Below, piece after piece: positions 39,505 through 48,332 of a stretch of 64,000 bases of DNA. A program made the translations under genes and the position numbers. Each line of letters starts with the position of its first letter. The first letter of the stretch is position 1. Source of the DNA: Pseudomonas putida (GTDB lineage Bacteria; Pseudomonadota; Gammaproteobacteria; Pseudomonadales; Pseudomonadaceae); contig NZ_CP039371.1 in the NCBI RefSeq assembly GCF_005080685.1, positions 124,001-188,000 of the forward strand. The letters run 5' to 3'. The notes beneath the pieces were generated by a model. That model was not told where the DNA came from and made no database searches. It was given only the letters and a program-made list of their open reading frames with translations.

Positions 39505-40359
39505 ATGCCCCGCTTCCGTACCACGCGCGGCATTGGCCTGCACCAGCCGCAGGTCAACGAGCATCACCTGCAGGCCCCTGGCCTGCCCGAGGATGGTCGC
39601 CTGCGGCTGCTCAGTTTCAACATCCAGGTCGGCATCAGCACCGAGCGCTACCGGCACTACCTGACCCGCAGCTGGCAGCACCTGTTGCCGCATACCGGCC
39701 GCGCCGGCAACCTGCAGCGCATCGGCGAACTGCTCAACGACTTCGACCTGGTGGCCCTGCAGGAGGCCGACGGCGGCAGCCTGCGTTCGGGGTATATCAA
39801 TCAGGTGGAGCACCTGGCCCAGTTGGGCGCCTTCCCCTACTGGTACCAGCAGCTCAACCGCAATCTCGGGCGTTTCGCCCAGCACAGCAATGGCGTGCTC
39901 AGCCGCCTCAAGCCGCAACTGCTCGAGGACCATCCGCTGCCTGGCCCCGCCGGCCGGGGCGCGATCCTGGTGCGTTTCGGCGAGGGCGAGGATGCCTTGA
40001 TCGTGGTGATGATGCACCTGGCGCTCGGGGCCAAGACCCGCGCCCTGCAACTGGGCTACATCCGCGAGCTGATCGGCGGCTACCGCCATCAGGTGCTGAT
40101 GGGCGACATGAACACCCACGCCAACGACCTGCTCGAGCGCTCGCCGCTGCGAGATCTGGGGCTGGTCGCCCCGCAGGTCGAGGCCACTTTCCCCAGCTGG
40201 CGCCCGCAACGCTGCCTGGACCATATCCTGCTCAGCCCGAGCCTGACCCTGGAGCGGGTCGAGGTCCTGGCTCAGCCGATTTCAGACCACCTTCCCGTCG
40301 CCGTCGAGATCCGATTGCCTGATGCATTGACTGTGGATACGCTGCCGGTCCTGAGCTAG
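39505..40359 (+). CDS. Endonuclease/exonuclease/phosphatase-fold protein
   Basis: A 284-residue protein of the EEP (DNase I-like) superfamily. Catalytic motifs are seen as LLSFNIQVG (Asn), LVALQEADGG (metal-binding Glu), VVMMHLALG, MGDMNTHANDL (Asp/Asn) and LDHILLS followed by SDHLPVAVEI (His). There is no signal peptide. The start is 13 bp after dsbA, so it may be read through from dsbA. The substrate (nucleic acid, phosphodiester or lipid) is not predictable. Confidence 0.87.
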   Translation: MPRFRTTRGIGLHQPQVNEHHLQAPGLPEDGRLRLLSFNIQVGISTERYRHYLTRSWQHLLPHTGRAGNLQRIGELLNDFDLVALQEADGGSLRSGYINQVEHLAQLGAFPYWYQQLNRNLGRFAQHSNGVLSRLKPQLLEDHPLPGPAGRGAILVRFGEGEDALIVVMMHLALGAKTRALQLGYIRELIGGYRHQVLMGDMNTHANDLLERSPLRDLGLVAPQVEATFPSWRPQRCLDHILLSPSLTLERVEVLAQPISDHLPVAVEIRLPDALTVDTLPVLS

Positions 40360-40454
40360 ATCAACCTTGGCGGGGCCAACCCTCAAGTGTTGCCAACTCG
40401 CGCCGACAGCCAGTACACACAGCCACCCGATGCACCACCGTTGCGGATCAAGGC

Positions 40455-42476
40455 ATGACCGAAGAAGCTGAGCGCTGGAAAGAAAAATACCTCAAAAGCA
40501 TCGAACAGCAGGAAAAGCTCGAACGTCGCTGGGAAGCGCGTCTCGACCTGCTGCGCCGTGGCCTGGTACGCAGTTCGCTGGCCGCCGAAGGCAGTGACAA
40601 GGCGGTCGACGAATGCATGAAGGAAATGCGCGAGGTCATCCGCCGCGACAACATGGATGCAGGCCTGGCCGGGTTGATCCCGCGTCTGGAAAAGGCCGTG
40701 CTGGACTCCGAACAGCGCCGCGAAACCCGCATGAACCAGGTCAGCGACGCGCTCACCGCATTGGTGACCCAGCTCCAGGCCCTGCCGTTGTCCGGAGACC
40801 TGTCCCGGCCCTTGAAGAAGCTGGCGAAGAAGCTCGACGGAGGCGTCAGCCAGTCGCGTGAGCTGCCGCCGCTGTTGAGCGAGCTCAGCGGCCTGCAGGG
40901 TCGGGCGCTGTCTTCGTTGAGTACGCCGGAGGAGTCGCGGCCTGGATTGTTCCAGCGGTTGTTCGGTGGCCGCGACGGCGAGGCGCACGATGATGTGCAG
41001 GCCCCTGCCGAGGCTGAGCCGGCGGCGGCTGCAGCATCTGTCGCCGAGCCGCCAGCTGCGCCCGAGCCACCCGAAACTGCCGATATCGACGAATTGCAGC
41101 CTCTGGCTCCTGTCGCTCAGCCCCCTGAACAGGCTCCAGTGGCCGATGGCGATGCCGAGGTGGGCGATGCGCGTCAGGAAGACCCTGCGCCACAGGCGCA
41201 ACCGGCGGCGTCCCCTCTCGCCGCGACAGTGCCAGTCGAAATCGTCTCGGAGCCGGCGCCCACCGAGCACACCCCCTCCGAGCCGGCGCCCACCGAGCAC
41301 ATCCCCTCCGAGCCCGACGCTGAGCCGGAACAAGGTACCGCCGCCGCCCCAGTAGAGCCAATGGCAGACACAGCCGAGGAACTGCAGGGCGAGGACGGCC
41401 CCTACGCGCTCCCCGATGCCGTCGAGCCTCCATATAGCCAAGTGGCGGCGCACATCGAGCAGACCCTGCTCGGCCTGCTCGACGACCTCAGCCTGCCCGA
41501 ACGCCACAAGGCCCAGGCCCTGGAAATGCGCAATCGGGTGGCACGCGGGCTGAACTGGTACGAGCTGATACCTGTGCTCGATGACCTGGCGGTGCTCATG
41601 CTGGCGATCACCGACAGCGGCCAGCATGAATTCGAGGCCTACCTGCAGCAGCTCAACGAGCGCCTGGAAGGTTTCCAGAGCCACCTGCACGAAGCCAGTG
41701 CGGGCCACGCCGACAACAGTTCGGCGGCGCGGGACCTGGACAATCAGCTGCGCGAGCAGGTCGGCGGGCTGCAGCACAGCGTGCAGGGCGCCGCGGATGT
41801 CGACAGCCTCAAGCACATCCTGGAAAACCGCCTGGAAGGCCTGTTGACGACCATGGACGAGCACCAGCACGCCCGGGACCTGCGCGAACAGGAGCTGGCG
41901 GGGCGCTTGCACGGCCTGGCCGAACGCGTGGCGAACATGGAGCAGGAGGCGCTCGGTTACCGCGAACACCTGGAGGAGCAGCGCCAGAAGGCGCTGATCG
42001 ACCCTTTGACCGGCTTGCCGAACCGGGCGGCGTGGAGCGAGAGGGTGGAGCGCGAAATCCTCGACTGGCAGGAGAACGGTGGCCACCTGGCCATGGCCAT
42101 CCTCGACCTGGACCACTTCAAGCGGATCAACGACAGCTATGGCCACCTGGCCGGGGACAAGGTGCTGAAGATCGTTGCTGGTCAGTTGAGCAAGCGCCTG
42201 CGCGGGCGCGACTTCATCGCCCGCTTCGGCGGCGAAGAATTCGTCTTGCTGCTGCCGCAGACCTCGCCACCTGCGGCTGCGCAGGTAGCCGAAAGCATGC
42301 GCGCAGCGATCGAGGCCTGCCCGTTCCATTTCAAAGGCGAGCGTGTGGTGATCACCGTCTCCATCGGCCTGGGCACGTTCCGCACCGGCGAGCGTGGCGA
42401 CCAGGTGCTCAAGCGTGCCGACGATGCGCTCTACCGCGCCAAGTCGCAGGGACGCAACCGCGTAGAGCAAGGCTAG
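40455..42476 (+). CDS. dgcH: Diguanylate cyclase (DgcH-type GGDEF protein)
   Basis: A 673-residue cytoplasmic diguanylate cyclase making cyclic di-GMP. An N-terminal helical domain (about 1-170) is followed by a Pro/Ala/Glu-rich linker (about 180-310), a second helical region (330-500) and a C-terminal GGDEF domain. The active site is GGEEF at 592-596 and an RxxD product-inhibition site (RGRD, 583-586) lies five residues before it, so the enzyme should be active and feedback-inhibited. The position after dsbA/EEP corresponds to P. aeruginosa PA5487 (DgcH). Confidence 0.92.
   Translation: MTEEAERWKEKYLKSIEQQEKLERRWEARLDLLRRGLVRSSLAAEGSDKAVDECMKEMREVIRRDNMDAGLAGLIPRLEKAVLDSEQRRETRMNQVSDALTALVTQLQALPLSGDLSRPLKKLAKKLDGGVSQSRELPPLLSELSGLQGRALSSLSTPEESRPGLFQRLFGGRDGEAHDDVQAPAEAEPAAAAASVAEPPAAPEPPETADIDELQPLAPVAQPPEQAPVADGDAEVGDARQEDPAPQAQPAASPLAATVPVEIVSEPAPTEHTPSEPAPTEHIPSEPDAEPEQGTAAAPVEPMADTAEELQGEDGPYALPDAVEPPYSQVAAHIEQTLLGLLDDLSLPERHKAQALEMRNRVARGLNWYELIPVLDDLAVLMLAITDSGQHEFEAYLQQLNERLEGFQSHLHEASAGHADNSSAARDLDNQLREQVGGLQHSVQGAADVDSLKHILENRLEGLLTTMDEHQHARDLREQELAGRLHGLAERVANMEQEALGYREHLEEQRQKALIDPLTGLPNRAAWSERVEREILDWQENGGHLAMAILDLDHFKRINDSYGHLAGDKVLKIVAGQLSKRLRGRDFIARFGGEEFVLLLPQTSPPAAAQVAESMRAAIEACPFHFKGERVVITVSIGLGTFRTGERGDQVLKRADDALYRAKSQGRNRVEQG
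41251..41310. repeat. 30-bp tandem duplication in the dgcH linker
   Basis: Two adjacent 30-bp copies (41251-41280, 41281-41310), differing by one base, encode EPAPTEHTPS and EPAPTEHIPS in the low-complexity linker. Confidence 0.9.
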
Positions 42477-42514
42477 CGGTTATACTGTAGCGCTCCCCAG
42501 CAGAGGCTCTTGAT

Positions 42515-43303
42515 GTGTTCTCCTTCGCTAAACCCATGCTAATCGCGGTGCTGCTGTTGACCGTGGCCGGTTGCTCGACCGGCCTGCGCATCGACCGCAG
42601 CCACCCCTCGGCCAACCAGGACGACCGCATCCAGTTCGTCGTCCTGCACTACACCAGTGCCTCCCTGGAGCGCTCGCTGGCGCTGCTCACCCATGGCGAG
42701 GTCAGCAGCCATTACCTGATCGGCGACGGCCCAGGCACCATCTACCAGTTGGTCGACGAGAACCGCCGGGCCTGGCATGCCGGCGAAAGCCAGTGGCAGG
42801 GCCGCACCTGGCTGAACTCCAGCTCCATCGGCATCGAGATCGTCAACCCAGGCTTCGACGACACGCCTAATGGCCGGGTCTGGTATCCCTACAGCGAAGC
42901 CCAGATCCAGTCGCTGATCGCCTTGCTCAAGGACATCGTCAAACGTAACCACATCGAGCCCCGGCATATCATCGGGCACAGCGACATCGCGCCGCTGCGC
43001 AAGCTCGATCCCGGGCCGATGTTCCCCTGGAAGCGCCTGGCGGATGCGGGCCTCGGTGTCTGGCCCGAAGCCAATGCCGTGGCGCGCCAGCAGGCCTATT
43101 TCAGTGCCAATCCGCCGACCATCGGCTGGTACCAGCAGGAACTGGCGCGTTTCGGTTACGCCATCGACCAGACCGGGCAGTTGGACGTCGCCACCCGCCA
43201 CGTGATCGCCGCCTTCCAGATGCGCTTCCGCCCGCAGCGCTTCGACGGCACGCCCGATGCCCAGACCGCAGCCATGCTCCAGGTACTCAACCGCATGCGT
43301 TGA
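42515..43303 (+). CDS. ampDh2: N-acetylmuramoyl-L-alanine amidase AmpDh2
   Basis: A 262-residue lipoprotein amidase (lipobox VAGC, Cys20) that cleaves the bond between N-acetylmuramic acid and L-Ala in peptidoglycan. The amidase_2 zinc site is seen as VVLHYTSAS, then SSIGIEIVNPG and GHSDIAPLRKLDPGPMFPW. A C-terminal peptidoglycan-binding domain (about 205-262) includes ATRHVIAAFQMRFRP. It starts at a GTG with AGAGG upstream; an ATG at 42536 is an alternative. The position between dgcH and kinB corresponds to PA5485. Confidence 0.92.
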   Translation: MFSFAKPMLIAVLLLTVAGCSTGLRIDRSHPSANQDDRIQFVVLHYTSASLERSLALLTHGEVSSHYLIGDGPGTIYQLVDENRRAWHAGESQWQGRTWLNSSSIGIEIVNPGFDDTPNGRVWYPYSEAQIQSLIALLKDIVKRNHIEPRHIIGHSDIAPLRKLDPGPMFPWKRLADAGLGVWPEANAVARQQAYFSANPPTIGWYQQELARFGYAIDQTGQLDVATRHVIAAFQMRFRPQRFDGTPDAQTAAMLQVLNRMR

Positions 43304-43366
43304 GCCGCTCCGCTCAATGGCCGCGCCAATTCGCCATCCAGTTGCTATACCTTGGTAATCAACTGG

Positions 43367-44995
43367 ATGCTTGCGATGCTGGCCCTTTTAACTGCGTTGC
43401 GCCAATTTTTCTATCGACCCTGGATGCTGGCCACTCTTGCAGCGTTGGCCAGCGCCGCGGTGTTGCTGACTGCCAGCTTCGCCATCGCCCTGCATCAGAT
43501 GAAGCAGAGCGAGAGCGCGCAGATGAATGCCCAGGGCGAGCGCTTTCTTGAACGCCTCGAACAGGTGTTCGGCCAGTTGCGCCGTTCGGTCGACCAATTG
43601 CAGGCGCAGCCTTTGCGTGGTTGCAGCGCCGCGATGATGGTGGCGTTGCGCGAGGCTGCGCTGGGCTCGCGGTTCATCTATGAAGCAGCCTACGTCGACC
43701 GTAGCTTCGCCTGCTCCAACCGCGGCGCGCTGCCGGCGTTCGTGCCGCTGCGTGCGCCCGATATCCAGGGCCCTACCTACAGCTATTGGCTCAACACCAC
43801 CACCGAGCCCGACGAGAACCTGGCGGCCCTGATGCTCGGGCGCGGCAACTTCCTGGTGTCCACTTCGCGTGGGCACCTGACCGATGTGGTCGACCTGCCG
43901 CCGGGCGGCAGCCTGCTGGTGGTGCTGGACAACGGCAACCGCGCCATTCCCGTGCTCGGCCCGCGCCAGCCCTGGCCGCCGGCCCCCGATTGGTGGGCGT
44001 CCGGGCAAACCGCACTGCTCGAGCTACCCGACCGGCTGGTCTATCGCATGCCGACCAAGTCGCCGGATTACCAGCTGGTCCTGATCGCTCCGCGCGCCAG
44101 CCTGCCCCTGCGCATGAACGGCACGCTCTGGTTGTTGTTCCCTGGCAGCGTGTTGGCCGCGTGCTGCATTGGCTGGCTGGTGCTGCAATTGATCCTGCAG
44201 CGTCGCTCGATGAGTTCGGAGTTGCAGAATGCCCTGCGTCGGGGCGAATTGCAGGTGCTCTACCAACCGATCATCGAACTCGACAGCCGGCGCTGCGTCG
44301 GCGCCGAGGCGCTGGTGCGCTGGCGCAGGCCCGACGGCAGTCTGACCAGCCCCGACCTGTTCATCCCCCTGGCGGAAAACACCGGGCAGATCTGCGAGAT
44401 CACCGACTTCGTGCTGCAACGGGTGCTCGAGCAACTGGGCCATCTGCTGCGCGCCAACCATAACCTGTACATTTCGGTGAACCTGGCGGCCTGCGATGTG
44501 ATGGTGCCGCGCATCGGTCGGGTGGCGGCACGGTTGCTGGCCCATCATCGGGTCTCGCCCAGGCAGATCGCCTTCGAGGTCACCGAGCGTGGGCTGATCG
44601 ATGTGGTAGTGGCGCGGGACAATCTGCAGGCGCTGCGCGCGGTCGGCCACCAGGTGCTGATCGATGATTTCGGCACGGGCTACTGCAGCCTGGCCTACCT
44701 GCAGACCTTGCCGGTGGACTGCCTGAAGATCGACAAGGCCTTCATCGATGCGCTGGGCCATGACGCCGCCAGCAGCGGTGTGGCGCCGCACATCATCCGC
44801 ATGGCCCATGACCTGCACCTGCGGGTGATCGCCGAAGGGATCGAGTGCGAGGACCAGGCGGTGCTGCTCAACAGCGAGGGTGTGAACTATGGCCAGGGCT
44901 GGTTGTTCGCCCACCCGCTCAATGCCCGGCAGTTCATCGAGTTGGTGGTGCGCGGCCGGTACAAAGGCGCACCGCCGATGGGGGACGAGGCCTAG
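43367..44995 (+). CDS. CSS-motif EAL-domain cyclic di-GMP phosphodiesterase
   Basis: A 542-residue membrane phosphodiesterase. Two transmembrane helices (about 18-42 and 250-272) enclose a periplasmic CSS-type sensor domain with the GCS motif and a second Cys in ACSNRG, known in this family to act as a redox/disulphide switch (with Dsb proteins). The EAL domain follows: EAL at 314-316, VNLAA, EVTERG, DDFGTGYCSL, KIDKAFI and AEGIE, so catalysis should be intact. The start is uncertain (TTG at 43352 or ATG at 43367 or 43376). Confidence 0.9.
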   Translation: MLAMLALLTALRQFFYRPWMLATLAALASAAVLLTASFAIALHQMKQSESAQMNAQGERFLERLEQVFGQLRRSVDQLQAQPLRGCSAAMMVALREAALGSRFIYEAAYVDRSFACSNRGALPAFVPLRAPDIQGPTYSYWLNTTTEPDENLAALMLGRGNFLVSTSRGHLTDVVDLPPGGSLLVVLDNGNRAIPVLGPRQPWPPAPDWWASGQTALLELPDRLVYRMPTKSPDYQLVLIAPRASLPLRMNGTLWLLFPGSVLAACCIGWLVLQLILQRRSMSSELQNALRRGELQVLYQPIIELDSRRCVGAEALVRWRRPDGSLTSPDLFIPLAENTGQICEITDFVLQRVLEQLGHLLRANHNLYISVNLAACDVMVPRIGRVAARLLAHHRVSPRQIAFEVTERGLIDVVVARDNLQALRAVGHQVLIDDFGTGYCSLAYLQTLPVDCLKIDKAFIDALGHDAASSGVAPHIIRMAHDLHLRVIAEGIECEDQAVLLNSEGVNYGQGWLFAHPLNARQFIELVVRGRYKGAPPMGDEA

Positions 44996-44999
44996 CTTC

Positions 45000-46778
45000 C
45001 TATGCCGGCAGCGCCATGTAGAACTGGGTGCCTTGCCCCGGCCGCGAGAACACGCCCATGCGCCCGCCATGCAGCTGCACGATTTCCTTGCACAGCGCCA
45101 GGCCCAGGCCGGCGCCACCTTTCTTGCGTCCCACCTGAACGAAGGGTTCGAAGATCCGCCCTTGCTGCCCATAGGCAATACCCTCGCCGTTGTCCTCGAC
45201 GCTGATGATCACGCGCTCGGCATGACGCCGTGCATGCAGGCGGATATGGCCGCCGGGGGCGGTATGGCGGATGGCATTGTGCAGCAGGTTGTCGAGCACA
45301 CGGTCCAGTTGCGCGACGTCGGCCTGGATGCGCGGCAGCGGCCCCTCCAGCGCCTTGACCAGCTCTATGTGCTTGGCGCCCGCGTGCTCGGCAAAGCGCA
45401 ACTGGGCGCGATCGAGCAGCTCATCGATGGCACAGGGCGCCAGTTCCAGCTTCTGCAGGCCGCTCTGGTAGCGCGAGAAATTCAGCAGGTCGTTGATCAG
45501 TTGGGTCAGGCGCTGCATTTCCTCGCCAATGGTCTCCAGCAGGTCGTTCTCCCGGGCTTCGGCGGGGAACTTTACCCGCTCGCGCAGCAGCCCGAACGCC
45601 ATGTGCATGCCGGTGACCGGGGTGCGCAATTCGTGGGACGCACGCAGCACGAATTCGCTGCGCACGCGCTCGAACACGCGCTGCTCGGTGACATCGTGCA
45701 AGACCATCACGGCGCCCAGGATCGGCCCTTCGGGGTGGCTGACCGGGGTCAGGCTGTAGGCCAGCAGGCGCGACTCCTCGTCGACCTCGATGGCCAGGTC
45801 GTCAGGCTGGCGGTCCAGGGTGCCGCCGCGCAGTACCTGGCGTAACTGCTGTTCGAGTTCGGGGCGTTGCAGGGCGTCGACCAAGGCGCTGCCCACGCGA
45901 CTGCCGTTCCAGCCGAGCTGGCGCTGGGCCACCGGGTTGAGGTGCTCCAGGCGGCCCTGGCGGTCGATGATCAGCAGCCCGTCGTCGATGCTGTCGAGCA
46001 CCGCCTGCAAGCGCTGCTGACCGGCCAGCAGCTCATCGACGTTGGTGGCCTGGTGCTTGCGCAGCGCATCGGCCATGAGCCCGAAGCGGCGCGTCAGCTG
46101 GTTGAGTTCGCTGGCCTGGGTCAGCGGCAGGGTCACGTCGAAATTGCCCTGGCCGACCTGGTCGGCCGCCTTGGCCAGGGCCTCGATCGGTTGGCCGAAA
46201 CGGCGGGCGATGTTGTGCGCGGTGATGAAGCCGAGGACGACCACCGCCAGGCCCATGAGGCCGATCAGGCCACTGATCAGCAAGGCCCGGTCACGGCTGC
46301 GCGCCTCGCTCTGGGTGATCTGCTCGAGCGCCTGGCGGTGCGCGTCGACCAGGTCGGTGCGCAGCTGGTTGAAGGCGGCGCCCAGCGGCTGGCCCGAGCC
46401 CATGCTGCGGGCTGGAGCGGGGCTTTCCCGGTAGGCCTGCAGGAACGCCTGGTAGTGGCTGCCGGCCTTGCTGAAGCCGCTGCGCTCGCCACCTTGCTCC
46501 AGGCCTTCGTTGAGCAGGGCCTGGAAATTATCCTGCAGGGCCTGCAGGCTCTGTGGCGAGGTTTCCTCGTCGAGCATCAGGGTCAGTTGCTCGCCGAGGT
46601 TCTGCCGCAGTTTCAGGCCTATTTCCAGGGTATGGGTGGTGTTACGCACCAGTTGCTGCTGCGCCGTGGCCATCTGCAGCACGCTGACCAGGCCGATCAG
46701 CAGCCCCAGCAAGGCGACCGTGACCAGCGCCGAGATGCTCAGGAACAGCCGCGTGCGCAGCCTCATCGACAATTTCAT
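45000..46778 (-). CDS. kinB: Sensor histidine kinase KinB
   Basis: A 592-residue membrane sensor kinase. Two transmembrane helices (about 12-34 and 165-188) flank a helical periplasmic domain. Then come HAMP, a PAS domain (about 255-360, DSIDDGLLIIDRQGRLEHLN), a HisKA box with the phosphorylated His in ASHELRTPVTG, and an ATPase domain with DNLLHNAIRHT, DNGEGIA and GGAGLGLALCK. In P. aeruginosa KinB acts on AlgB and controls alginate and virulence. The start overlaps the algB stop by four bases (ATGA). Confidence 0.94.
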   Translation of the reverse strand: MKLSMRLRTRLFLSISALVTVALLGLLIGLVSVLQMATAQQQLVRNTTHTLEIGLKLRQNLGEQLTLMLDEETSPQSLQALQDNFQALLNEGLEQGGERSGFSKAGSHYQAFLQAYRESPAPARSMGSGQPLGAAFNQLRTDLVDAHRQALEQITQSEARSRDRALLISGLIGLMGLAVVVLGFITAHNIARRFGQPIEALAKAADQVGQGNFDVTLPLTQASELNQLTRRFGLMADALRKHQATNVDELLAGQQRLQAVLDSIDDGLLIIDRQGRLEHLNPVAQRQLGWNGSRVGSALVDALQRPELEQQLRQVLRGGTLDRQPDDLAIEVDEESRLLAYSLTPVSHPEGPILGAVMVLHDVTEQRVFERVRSEFVLRASHELRTPVTGMHMAFGLLRERVKFPAEARENDLLETIGEEMQRLTQLINDLLNFSRYQSGLQKLELAPCAIDELLDRAQLRFAEHAGAKHIELVKALEGPLPRIQADVAQLDRVLDNLLHNAIRHTAPGGHIRLHARRHAERVIISVEDNGEGIAYGQQGRIFEPFVQVGRKKGGAGLGLALCKEIVQLHGGRMGVFSRPGQGTQFYMALPA

Positions 46779-48121
46779 AGGTTGTATTGCTTGCGTTTGC
46801 GGTACAGGGTCGAGGCGTCGATCCCCAGTGTCTTGGCCGCCTGGTCGAGGGTATCGCTGGCGGCCAGCACCGCGCCGATGTGGGCGCGTTCCAGTTCGTC
46901 CAGGCTCAGCGCCGCGCCCACGCGCGGGGCGTTGCCGGTCGGCTGCTCGCCCATGCCCAGGTGGCTGATTTCCACGCGCTCCTGCGGGCAGATGATGCTG
47001 GCGCGCTCGATGACGTTGCGCAGCTCGCGGATGTTGCCCGGCCAGCGGTAGTTGAGCAGCGCGCTGCGGGCCTCGTCGCTGAACCCGCGCGCCGGGCGCG
47101 AGTATTCCTTGACGAAGCGCGCCAGGAATCGGTCGGCCAGGGTCAGGATGTCCTCGCTGCGCTCTCGCAGTGGCGGCAGGTGCAGGGTGATGACGTTGAG
47201 GCGATACAGCAGGTCTTCGCGAAAGCGGCTCTCGCGCACCATCTCTTCCAGGTTGAGGTTGGTCGCGGCGAGGATGCGCACGTCGGCGCGGCGCGTGACC
47301 GGGTCGCCCACCCGCTCGTACTCCTTGTCCTGGATGAAGCGCAGCAGTTTGGGCTGCAAGGTCAGGGGGAAATCGCCGATTTCGTCGAGGAACAGCGTGC
47401 CGCCGTCGGCCTGGTTGACCCGGCCCAGGGTGCTTTCGCTGGCGCCGGTGAAGGCGCCGCGGGTATGACCGAACAGCTCGCTCTCCATCAGCTCGGCATT
47501 GAGCGAGGGGCAGTTGATGGTCACGCAGGCCTTGCGCGCACGCTTGCTCCAGCCGTGGATGGCCCGGGCCAGCTCGCCCTTGCCGGTGCCCGACTCGCCA
47601 AGGATGAGGATGTTGGCGTCGGTGGTGGCTACCTGGCGCGCGGTTTCCAGTACCGCCATCATCGCCGGGCTGTGCGAGTCCAGGCCGTCCTTGGGCTTGC
47701 GCACCTCACCTTCGAGGGCTTCCAGCCGTGCCGAGAGCTGGCGCACCTCCAGTTGCTTGGCCGTGGCCAGGCGCAACTGGTCGGGGCTGCAAGGCTTGAC
47801 CAGGTAATCGGCGGCGCCGGCCTGGATGGCATCGACGGCGGTGTCGATGGCCGAGTGGGCGGTGACGATCACCACACGCATCCACGGCGCCTGGATACGC
47901 ATCTGGGCAAGTACGTCGAGGCCGTTGTCCTCGCCCAGTCGCAAGTCGAGGAAGCACAGGTCGAACACCTGGCGTTGCAGCAGCGAATCGGCCTGGGCAG
48001 CGCTGTTGGCGGTGGCCACGCTGTAGCCCTCGTCTTCCAGGCAATAACGGAACGTACGCAGGATCGCCGACTCGTCATCCACCAGCAGAATGCGGCCTTG
48101 CTTGTCCTGTGTTGCTTCCAT
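46775..48121 (-). CDS. algB: NtrC-family response regulator AlgB
   Basis: A 448-residue response regulator: receiver domain (phosphoacceptor Asp59 in FLDLRLGE), AAA+ sigma-54-interacting domain (Walker A GESGTGKG, GAFTGA loop, Walker B LFLDEIGD) and a C-terminal Fis-type DNA-binding helix-turn-helix (DQAAKTLGIDASTLYRKRKQY). The frame is open 22 codons further upstream; MEATQDKQGRILLVDDE is the family start. The GAFTGA motif shows it can contact sigma-54. It is divergent from a gene with a sigma-54 promoter. Confidence 0.95.
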   Translation of the reverse strand: MEATQDKQGRILLVDDESAILRTFRYCLEDEGYSVATANSAAQADSLLQRQVFDLCFLDLRLGEDNGLDVLAQMRIQAPWMRVVIVTAHSAIDTAVDAIQAGAADYLVKPCSPDQLRLATAKQLEVRQLSARLEALEGEVRKPKDGLDSHSPAMMAVLETARQVATTDANILILGESGTGKGELARAIHGWSKRARKACVTINCPSLNAELMESELFGHTRGAFTGASESTLGRVNQADGGTLFLDEIGDFPLTLQPKLLRFIQDKEYERVGDPVTRRADVRILAATNLNLEEMVRESRFREDLLYRLNVITLHLPPLRERSEDILTLADRFLARFVKEYSRPARGFSDEARSALLNYRWPGNIRELRNVIERASIICPQERVEISHLGMGEQPTGNAPRVGAALSLDELERAHIGAVLAASDTLDQAAKTLGIDASTLYRKRKQYNL

Positions 48122-48220
48122 TTGCTGCGCTCCTTCGGATAGATCTTCAATTAGTGTGGGGAAAATCGGGCAAGTTGCATGGTCCATTCTGAGGGATTAT
48201 GTCCTTTGCATGCTAGCCAA

Positions 48221-48295
48221 TGGCCAAACGGCCACCTGCGGCCCCCGAATTCTCGATGATTTGGTTAGAGGTCTCGGCTGGCACATTGGTTGCGA
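48221..48295 (+). promoter_or_regulatory. Sigma-54 promoter of the BON gene, with an upstream palindrome
   Basis: CTGGCACATTGGTTGCGA (48278-48295) matches the -24/-12 consensus TGGCAC-N5-TTGC with GG-N10-GC spacing. The transcript should start near 48305, 28 bp before the ATG. A palindrome TGGCC-AAAC-GGCCA lies at 48221-48234, about 45 bp upstream, and is a candidate enhancer site for an NtrC-type activator. Confidence 0.75.
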
Positions 48296-48332
48296 CTATT
48301 TTTTGTTTTTGCCTACGAAAGGAGATGTAGCT

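Noticed and set aside
42485..42500. CTG-N10-CAG match before ampDh2, a possible LexA box
   Set aside because: The ten-base core is GC-rich (TAGCGCTCCC), unlike true SOS boxes, and nothing about the gene suggests SOS control.
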